From positions 186,001 through 250,000 of the forward strand of contig NZ_JAMHIV010000007.1 in assembly GCF_023897065.1 (NCBI RefSeq): 64,000 nucleotides of DNA, read 5' to 3'. The stretch is from Crossiella sp. SN42. GTDB taxonomy: Bacteria > Actinomycetota > Actinomycetes > Mycobacteriales > Pseudonocardiaceae. The translations under genes were made by a program, and so were the position numbers. The notes under the pieces are model-generated. The model ran no database searches, was not told where the DNA came from, and worked only from the letters and a program-made list of their open reading frames with translations. Shown here piece by piece: positions 59,301 through 64,000 of this stretch. Position 1 is the stretch's first letter, and every line of letters begins with the position of its first letter.

Positions 59301-60229
59301 GCGCGCCCGAAGTCCTCGTGCTGCGCGCGCTGGGACTGGGCGACCTGCTCACCGCGGTGCCCGCACTCCGCGCGTTGCGCCGGGCGCACTTCGACGTCCG
59401 GATCACCCTGGCCGCGCCGGAATGGCTGGCCGAGCTGGTCGGTGACATCGGTGCGGTGGACCGGCTGCTCACCACCGACGGCCTGGACGAACCGCTGCGC
59501 TGGCGTGCCCGGCCGCCCGATCTCGCGGTCAACCTGCACGGCCACGGGCCGCAGAGCACCGCGCTGCTGCGTGAGCTCGAACCGCAACGGCTGATCACTT
59601 TCGACCGGGACAGCTGGCGGGAGCAGGAGCACGAGGTGCACCGCTGGTGCCGGTTGCTCAGCGAGCACGGCATCCCGGCGGATCCGACCGACCTGCGGCT
59701 GCCCAAGCCGTGGTGTCCGGCGCCGGTGCGCGGGGCGGTGGTGGTGCACATCGGCGCCAGCCACGGGTCCCGGCGCTGGCCGGTGGACCGCTTCGCCGAG
59801 CTGGCCCGGTGGTTGCCCGGGCACGTGGTGCTCACCGGCAGCCTGCCGGAACGGCCGCGCGCCAAGGAGGTCGCCGAGCTGGCCGGGCTGCCGCCGGAGC
59901 GGGTGCTGGCCGGGCACACCTCGCTGGCCGAGCTGGCCCCGCTGGTGGCCACCGCGCGGCTGGTCGTCTGCGGCGACACCGGGGTGGCGCACCTGGCCAC
60001 CGCGTACGGCACCCCCTCGGTGGTGCTGTTCGGGCCGGTCTCCCCCGAGCTGTGGGGCCCGCCGCCGGAGCGGCCGGAACACCTGGCGCTGTGGGCCGGG
60101 ATCAGTAGTGACACCTTCGCCGACACCCCAGCCCCTGGCCTGTTGCGCATCTCGGTGGACGAGGTGCTCGACGCGGCCCGGCGGCTGCTCCCCGGAAAGG
60201 GCTCCCTGGCATGGGCGCGCAGCGGATAG
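59297..60229 (+). CDS. GT9-family heptosyltransferase-like protein
   Basis: 310 aa from GTG 59297 (GTGA). GT9 pattern: EVLVLRALGLGDLLTAVPALRALRRA, PDLAVNLHGHGPQS, VVHIGASHGSRRWPVDRFAELARWL, GDTGVAHLATAYGTPSVVLFGPVSPELWGPP. It is the second GT9 of the cluster and lies in the plus arm, so both arms use the same kind of donor. It overlaps ugd by 19 bp. Confidence 0.9.
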   Translation: MSAPEVLVLRALGLGDLLTAVPALRALRRAHFDVRITLAAPEWLAELVGDIGAVDRLLTTDGLDEPLRWRARPPDLAVNLHGHGPQSTALLRELEPQRLITFDRDSWREQEHEVHRWCRLLSEHGIPADPTDLRLPKPWCPAPVRGAVVVHIGASHGSRRWPVDRFAELARWLPGHVVLTGSLPERPRAKEVAELAGLPPERVLAGHTSLAELAPLVATARLVVCGDTGVAHLATAYGTPSVVLFGPVSPELWGPPPERPEHLALWAGISSDTFADTPAPGLLRISVDEVLDAARRLLPGKGSLAWARSG

Positions 60230-61500
60230 GCGTCATCGGCGCCGGTTATGTCGGGCTGACCACCTCGGCCTGCCTGTCCCAGCTGGGGCACCGGGTGGTC
60301 TGCTCGGATGTGGATCAGTCCACTGTGGACGATCTGCGGCACGGCCTGGTGGGCCTGCACGAGCCGGGGCTGGCCGAGCTGGTCTCCACCGGGCTGGCCG
60401 CGGGCACCCTGGACTTCACCACCGACAACCTGGCCGCGGTGCGCGGTGCGGAGTTCGTCTTCCTGTGCCTGCCCACCCCCGCGTCCGAGTCGGGTGCCGC
60501 CGACCTGGGCGCGGTGCACGCGGTGCTGGCCCAGATCGGCCCCGAGCTGCGGCCCGGCAGTGTGCTGGTGGTCAAGTCCACCGTGCCGCCGGGCACCACC
60601 GACGATCTGCGGGCCAGGCTGGGCCGCGCCGACGTCGCGGTGTCGGGCAACCCGGAGTTCCTGCGGGAGGGGCACGCGGTGGCCGACTTCCTGCACCCGC
60701 AGCGGGTGGTGGTCGGGGCGAGCGAAGAGGAGACCGCGCGCCGGGTGCTGGCCCTCTACCGGGACACCGGCGCGCCGACCCTGGTCACCGACCCGGCCAG
60801 TGCCGAGCTGGTCAAGTACGCCAGCAACAGCTTCCTGGCGATGAAGCTCTCCTACGTCAACACCCTGGCCGAGCTGTGCGAGCGCACCGGTGCCGACATC
60901 GCCGCGGTCACCGAGGGCCTGGGCCAGGACGAGCGCATCGGCCCCGCGTTTCTGGCCCCTGGACCGGGCTGGGGCGGGTCCTGCCTGCCCAAGGACACCA
61001 GGGCGCTGCTGCACACCGCCCGGCAGGCCGAGGTCGAGTTCCCGTTGCTCTCGGCCGCGATCGAGACCAACGACCGTCAACCGGCCCGGATCATCGAGGC
61101 CCTGGCCGGGTTGCTGGCCCGCCCGCTGCGCGAGGCCCGGATCGGCTTGCTGGGCCTGACCTTCAAGGCGGGCACCGATGACCTGCGCGACTCCCCCGCG
61201 CTGGCGGTGGCCGAGGCGCTGGCCGGGGCCGGTGCCCGGCTGCGCGGCTACGACCCGTGCGTGCCCGCCGAGCGGGGCCGGCTCGGACCGGTCTCCCTGG
61301 TCTCCCGGGCGGCGCTGGCGGCCGAGGGCGCGGACGCGGTGCTGCTGCTGACCGAGTGGCCGGAGTTCACCGAGCTGGACTTCCCCGACCTGGCCGCGCG
61401 CATGCGCTCCCCGGTGCTGGTGGACACCCGCGACCACCTGCCGGTGAAGGTGCTGGCCGCCGCGGGCTTCCGCCACCACCGGCTGGGACACGCCAGCTAG
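60211..61500 (+). CDS. ugd: UDP-glucose 6-dehydrogenase
   Basis: 429 aa. NAD-binding RIGVIGAGYVGLTTSACLSQLGHRVVCSDVD, VVKSTVPPGTTDDL, NPEFLREGHAVADFLHPQRVVVG, KYASNSFLAMKLSYVNTLAELCERTGAD, catalytic Cys in GPGWGGSCLPKDTRALLH, and LGLTFKAGTDDLRDSPAL. It oxidises UDP-glucose twice to UDP-glucuronate, the precursor for the UXS encoded in the same operon. It carries an exact GTCCACTGTGGAC palindrome (60318-60330). It overlaps the convergent deacetylase stop by 4 bp. Confidence 0.93.
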   Translation: MGAQRIGVIGAGYVGLTTSACLSQLGHRVVCSDVDQSTVDDLRHGLVGLHEPGLAELVSTGLAAGTLDFTTDNLAAVRGAEFVFLCLPTPASESGAADLGAVHAVLAQIGPELRPGSVLVVKSTVPPGTTDDLRARLGRADVAVSGNPEFLREGHAVADFLHPQRVVVGASEEETARRVLALYRDTGAPTLVTDPASAELVKYASNSFLAMKLSYVNTLAELCERTGADIAAVTEGLGQDERIGPAFLAPGPGWGGSCLPKDTRALLHTARQAEVEFPLLSAAIETNDRQPARIIEALAGLLARPLREARIGLLGLTFKAGTDDLRDSPALAVAEALAGAGARLRGYDPCVPAERGRLGPVSLVSRAALAAEGADAVLLLTEWPEFTELDFPDLAARMRSPVLVDTRDHLPVKVLAAAGFRHHRLGHAS

Positions 61501-62354
61501 CCGGGCATGCTCGCCCGGTAGTGCTCGGCGATCTCGTCGCTGGTGGTCAGCCACACATCCGGTTGCGCGGCCAGGAAAGCCAGGGCCTCGTCCAGGTACT
61601 TGGCCCGGAACGGCTGGCCGATCACGAACGGGTGCAGGGCCAGGGGCAGCACCCGGCCGCTGTGCTCGGACTCGGCGTGCAGCACCTCGTAGGTGTCTTG
61701 CACCATGCGGGTGAACTCCGGGCCGGTGTGCTTGGCGAAGACCATCAGGTCGTTGAGCTCCACCGTGTAGGGCACGCTGAGCATGCCGGGCACGGTCAGC
61801 GGGTAGGGCTGGTCGTCGTTGGTCCAGTCCAGCACGTAGCTCAGGCCCAGTTCGGCCAGCAGGGCCGGGGTGTTGGCGGTCTCGGTGAGGCCGGGGCCCA
61901 TCCAGCCGCGCGGGCGCTGCCCGGTGGCGGTGGTGATGGTGTCCACGATGCCGGTGAGCACCCGGCGTTCCTCCGCCAGGTCCAGGCCGGTGTGCAGGAT
62001 GGAGTTGGTGCTGCCGTGGGCCAGCCAGGCCCAGTCGCGGGCGTTGCCGGCCTCGATGATCTGCGGGTAGTGCTCGGGCACGGTGGAGTTGAGCAGCACG
62101 CTGGCGCGCAGGCCGTGCCGGTCCAGGATGTCGGTGATCCGCCAGATGCCGACCCGGTTGCCGTAGTCCCGCCAGCCGTGGTTGAGCGGGTCGGGGGTGA
62201 GCTCGGCGGTGCCGGGCCAGATGCTGGTGGAGGGGTGGCCGGGCAGGAAGTGCTCGATGTTGAGGCCGACGTAGACGGCGATCCGCTTGCCCTGCGGCCA
62301 GTGCAGGGCCGGGCGGTCGATGATCGGGCTGTACTCGTAAGGCGGGTTCGTCAT
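61497..62354 (-). CDS. Polysaccharide deacetylase-fold amidohydrolase (PuuE/allantoinase-like)
   Basis: 285 aa. The NodB-like barrel is visible: KRIAVYVGLNIEHFLPG, RVGIWRITDILDRHGLRASVLLNSTVPEHYPQIIEAGNARDWAWLAHGSTNSILH, RGWMGPGLTETANTPALLAELGLSYVLDW and LPLALHPFVIGQPFRAKYLDEAL. The NodB Asp-His-His triad is only partly conserved, as in allantoinase/purine-type relatives. A cell-wall glycan target cannot be excluded. It is divergent from MerR with a MerR-type promoter facing it. Confidence 0.8.
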   Translation of the reverse strand: MTNPPYEYSPIIDRPALHWPQGKRIAVYVGLNIEHFLPGHPSTSIWPGTAELTPDPLNHGWRDYGNRVGIWRITDILDRHGLRASVLLNSTVPEHYPQIIEAGNARDWAWLAHGSTNSILHTGLDLAEERRVLTGIVDTITTATGQRPRGWMGPGLTETANTPALLAELGLSYVLDWTNDDQPYPLTVPGMLSVPYTVELNDLMVFAKHTGPEFTRMVQDTYEVLHAESEHSGRVLPLALHPFVIGQPFRAKYLDEALAFLAAQPDVWLTTSDEIAEHYRASMPG

Positions 62355-62360
62355 GCCGGT

Positions 62361-62392
62361 ACGGTAGAACCTGACACCAGTGTGAAGTTCAA
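62361..62392 (-). promoter_or_regulatory. MerR-type promoter between deacetylase and merR
   Basis: Minus strand: -35 TTGAAC (62392-62387), 19-20-nt spacer, -10 TACCGT/CTACCG (62366-62361 region). The spacer holds an imperfect dyad AACcTgACAC/GTGTgAaGTT (62368-62389). It fits activation of the deacetylase gene by the divergent MerR. Confidence 0.6.
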
Positions 62393-62406
62393 GTCGCGGA
62401 GGGCCG

Positions 62407-62766
62407 ATGCGGATCGGGGAGCTGGCGCGCCGGACCGGGGTCAGCGAGCGCTCGCTGCGCTACTACGAGGAGCAGGGCCTGCTGATCCCCGAGCGCACGC
62501 CGGGCGGGCAGCGGGAGTACCCGGAGTTCGCGGTGGACCGGGTGATCCGCATCCAGGAGCTGTTCGCCGCGGGCCTGCACAGCAGGAAGATCGCCCGGCT
62601 GCTGCCCTGCATGCGCGATGCTGACGGCGGCCCCTCCGCGCGGGCCACGCCGAAGCTGGTGGCCGAGCTGACCGAGGAGAAGGCCCGCATCGAGCGCACC
62701 ATGAAGGAGCTGGCCAGCTCCCGCGACCTCCTGGACGAGGTCATCAACGCCGCCGCGAAACCCTGA
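62407..62766 (+). CDS. MerR-family transcriptional regulator
   Basis: 119 aa. The winged HTH is intact (MRIGELARRTGVSERSLRYYEEQGLLIPERTPGGQREYPEFAVDRVIRIQELFAAGLHSRKIARLLPCM) and is followed by a dimerisation helix (EEKARIERTMKELASSRDLLDEVINA). There is no metal-binding Cys cluster at the C-terminus, so the effector is unknown; a single Cys sits in LLPCMRD. The next element is a strong terminator. Confidence 0.92.
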   Translation: MRIGELARRTGVSERSLRYYEEQGLLIPERTPGGQREYPEFAVDRVIRIQELFAAGLHSRKIARLLPCMRDADGGPSARATPKLVAELTEEKARIERTMKELASSRDLLDEVINAAAKP

Positions 62767-62771
62767 CGCCG

Positions 62772-62821
62772 AAAAAGGCTGTGCCGCCCCCGGTGGCGAA
62801 TGGGGGCGGCACAGCCTTTTT
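62772..62821. terminator. Strong bidirectional rho-independent terminator
   Basis: AAAAAGGCTGTGCCGCCCCC (62772-62791) and its exact complement (62802-62821) make a 20-bp stem with a 10-nt loop and A/T runs at both sides, between merR and the SRPBCC gene. Confidence 0.95.
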
Positions 62822-62865
62822 TCCGTGCGGCGAGGCGGGCCCTGCTTCCCGCTCGCGCGCTCTTC

Positions 62866-63336
62866 CTATCTGTTGGTCGGGTCGTCGACCGGGCGGACCT
62901 GGCCGCGCCAGCCACCGGTCTCGTGGCCGCGCCGTTCGATGAACTCCTTGAACCGGCTCAGGTCACCACGGACCCTGGTCTGGACGAAGCCGAGGGTGTC
63001 GCCGATCTTCTCGGCCGCGCCTTCGGGCTCGAACTCGATCCGCAGCGACACCTTGGTCTCGGTGCCCTGCGGGGTGAAGGACACGGTCCCGCGGTGCTTC
63101 GGCCCGGACACGACGGTCCAGGAGATCCGCTCGTCGGGGACCTGGTGCATGATCTCGGCGTCGAACTCGCGTTCCACACCGGCGATGCTGGTCTTCCAGT
63201 GGGTCAGCGTGTTCGACACCTGGTCGACCTGCTCGACGCCCTTCATGAACTCCGGGAAGGTCTCGAACTGGGTCCACTGGTCATAGACGGCGCGTACCGG
63301 GGCATGGACTTCCACGCGTTCCTCGATAACGCTCAC
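62866..63336 (-). CDS. SRPBCC-fold protein, paralog of 53558-54031
   Basis: 156 aa from GTG 63336. It shares VEVHAPVRAVYDQWTQFETFPEFMKGVEQVDQV, GVEREFDAEI and the C-terminal GDLSRFKEFIERRG helix with the paralog. Ligand unknown. Its promoter (63379-63403) is a full SigB-like match, so both paralogs appear to belong to one stress regulon. Confidence 0.85.
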   Translation of the reverse strand: MSVIEERVEVHAPVRAVYDQWTQFETFPEFMKGVEQVDQVSNTLTHWKTSIAGVEREFDAEIMHQVPDERISWTVVSGPKHRGTVSFTPQGTETKVSLRIEFEPEGAAEKIGDTLGFVQTRVRGDLSRFKEFIERRGHETGGWRGQVRPVDDPTNR

Positions 63337-63378
63337 TGTCCAACCATCTCCTCTCTGTGTCGGTCACGCACTCTTCGG

Positions 63379-63403
63379 CTACCCACCGTCTCCGGGCGGA
63401 AAC
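63379..63403 (-). promoter_or_regulatory. SigB/SigF-like promoter of the SRPBCC paralog
   Basis: Minus strand GTTT (63403-63400), 15-nt spacer, GGGTAG (63384-63379): full consensus. The leader is 42 nt. Confidence 0.75.
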
Positions 63404-63429
63404 GTGTGGCGAGCGAGGAATTCGGGAAA
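63404..63429 (+). promoter_or_regulatory. Possible SigB/SigF-like promoter of the phosphoketolase gene
   Basis: GTGT (63404-63407), 16-nt spacer, GGGAAA (63424-63429), then 10 nt to GTG 63440. Two mismatches to consensus, similar geometry to the others. Confidence 0.35.
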
Positions 63430-63439
63430 CCCGGTTTCT

Positions 63440-64000
63440 GTGATCGACACCGCGGCTGCCCGCCGCTACCGCCGAGCCGCGGACTACCTGGCCGCGGCCC
63501 AGATCTATCTGCGGGACAACGTGCTGTTGCGCGAGCCGTTGCGCCCGCAGCACCTCAAACCGCGCCTGCTCGGGCACTGGGGCACCTGTCCAGGTATCAC
63601 GTTTGTCTACAGTGGACTCAACGCGCTGGCCAAGGCCACCGGTCAGCGCACGTTGTTCGTGGTCGGGCCTGGTCACGGCGCGCCCGCGGTGCACGCGAAC
63701 CTGTGGCTGGAGGGCACGCACCTCCGGCACGATCCCGCGCTGTCGCTGGATGAGGCCGGGCTGGCCGAGCTGGTGCGGCGGTTCTCCTGGCCCGGCGGGT
63801 TTCCCAGTCACCTCTCCCCCGAGGTGCCCGGGGTGATCCACGAGGGCGGCGAGCTCGGCTACGCGCTGGCCACCGCGTTCGGGGCCGCGCTGGATGACCC
63901 AGAGCTGCTGGTGGCCTGCCTGGTCGGCGATGGGGAGGCCGAGACCGGGCCGACCGCGGGGTCCTGGCACGGCGGCAAGTTCCTCGATCCGGCGCACGAC
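63440..64000 (+). CDS. xfp: Phosphoketolase, N-terminal part (runs off the right edge)
   Basis: 187 codons without a stop, from GTG 63440 to the end of the window. The beginning matches phosphoketolases: RRAADYLAAAQIYLRDNVLLREPLRPQHLKPRLLGHWGTCPG, VVGPGHGAPAVHANLWLEG, GGFPSHLSPEVPGVIHEGGELGYALATAFGAALD, and the thiamine diphosphate motif VGDGEAETGPTAGSWHGGKFLDPAHD. The usual extra N-terminal residues are few. It cleaves xylulose-5-P or fructose-6-P with phosphate to acetyl phosphate. The promoter resembles the SigB-type ones of neighbouring genes. Confidence 0.9.
   Translation, partial: MIDTAAARRYRRAADYLAAAQIYLRDNVLLREPLRPQHLKPRLLGHWGTCPGITFVYSGLNALAKATGQRTLFVVGPGHGAPAVHANLWLEGTHLRHDPALSLDEAGLAELVRRFSWPGGFPSHLSPEVPGVIHEGGELGYALATAFGAALDDPELLVACLVGDGEAETGPTAGSWHGGKFLDPAHD

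Noticed and set aside
1-64000. CRISPR array, tRNA, rRNA or insertion sequence
   Set aside because: No repeat-spacer pattern, no cloverleaf with conserved loops, and no transposase or terminal inverted repeats were seen by eye; a covariance-model search was not possible.

Overview
The window is about 64 kb of very GC-rich DNA with the gene content of a filamentous actinomycete. The best guess is family Pseudonocardiaceae (inference): the loci seen include an ESX/type VII secretion locus, a SARP/AfsR-type giant regulator, DUF4383, DUF6328 and MpaB families, many GTG/TTG starts, and ATGA/GTGA stop-start overlaps inside operons. No rRNA, tRNA, CRISPR array or recognisable insertion sequence was found.

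Region by region. (1) 1-6.7 kb: ESX/type VII locus. It holds the tail of a PPE-like substrate, a lysozyme-like/ESX-domain fusion, a BlaC-like lipoprotein beta-lactamase, a coupled minus-strand operon eccB - orphan NarL-type response regulator - mycP, and divergent eccE. The mycosin lacks its whole catalytic triad. (2) 6.7-13.2 kb: AraC, HxlR and TetR regulators, an alpha/beta hydrolase, DUF1761, a small HTH protein and RecD2. (3) 13.3-20.1 kb: a 1072-aa XRE-SARP-NB-ARC-TPR regulator, then a translationally coupled pair of a P-loop NTPase and a membrane-anchored extracellular type-1 periplasmic-binding-like receptor. (4) 20-29 kb: a shortened Lrp protein, carboxylesterase, MBL hydrolase, DEDDh exonuclease-BRCT protein, a frameshifted GT87 remnant, an orphan isonitrile synthase with a LysR neighbour, aldose epimerase, and an MmyB-type regulator divergent from an aldo/keto reductase across a palindrome-rich operator region. 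(5) 29-33 kb: MpaB-type oxygenase, a polyprenyl synthase and a CrtI-like desaturase, then about 0.5 kb without a supportable gene.

(6) 33-47 kb: GNAT and MarR-GNAT proteins, an aldo/keto reductase behind a MerR-type promoter, then a stress/redox block (FAD-Rieske oxidoreductase, NDH-2, P450, UdgX, DUF4383 plus Orn/Lys/Arg decarboxylase, DUF6328, flavodoxin, ALDH, ChaB). (7) 47-61.5 kb: a glycan cluster in two divergent arms. The minus arm makes an ADP-heptose-type donor (GmhA, HldE-like, GmhB) and carries three glycosyltransferases. A separate minus-strand unit carries a GT2. The plus arm makes UDP-GlcA/UDP-Xyl (UGD, UXS) and carries a carbamoyltransferase, a GT2 and a second GT9. (8) 61.5-64 kb: polysaccharide deacetylase with divergent MerR, a second SRPBCC protein, and the start of a phosphoketolase that runs off the right edge.

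A shared signal runs through regions 6-8. Many genes are preceded by a SigB/SigF-like promoter (GTTT-N14-16-GGGTA). In seven cases exactly 9 nt separate the -10 hexamer from the start codon, which predicts leaderless or nearly leaderless mRNAs. This suggests one stress-sigma regulon covering the redox genes, the SRPBCC pair and much of the glycan cluster. A second shared signal is the palindrome GTCCAC(A/T)GTGGAC, found repeatedly inside genes as Ser-Thr-Val-Asp codons that use rare Thr codons.
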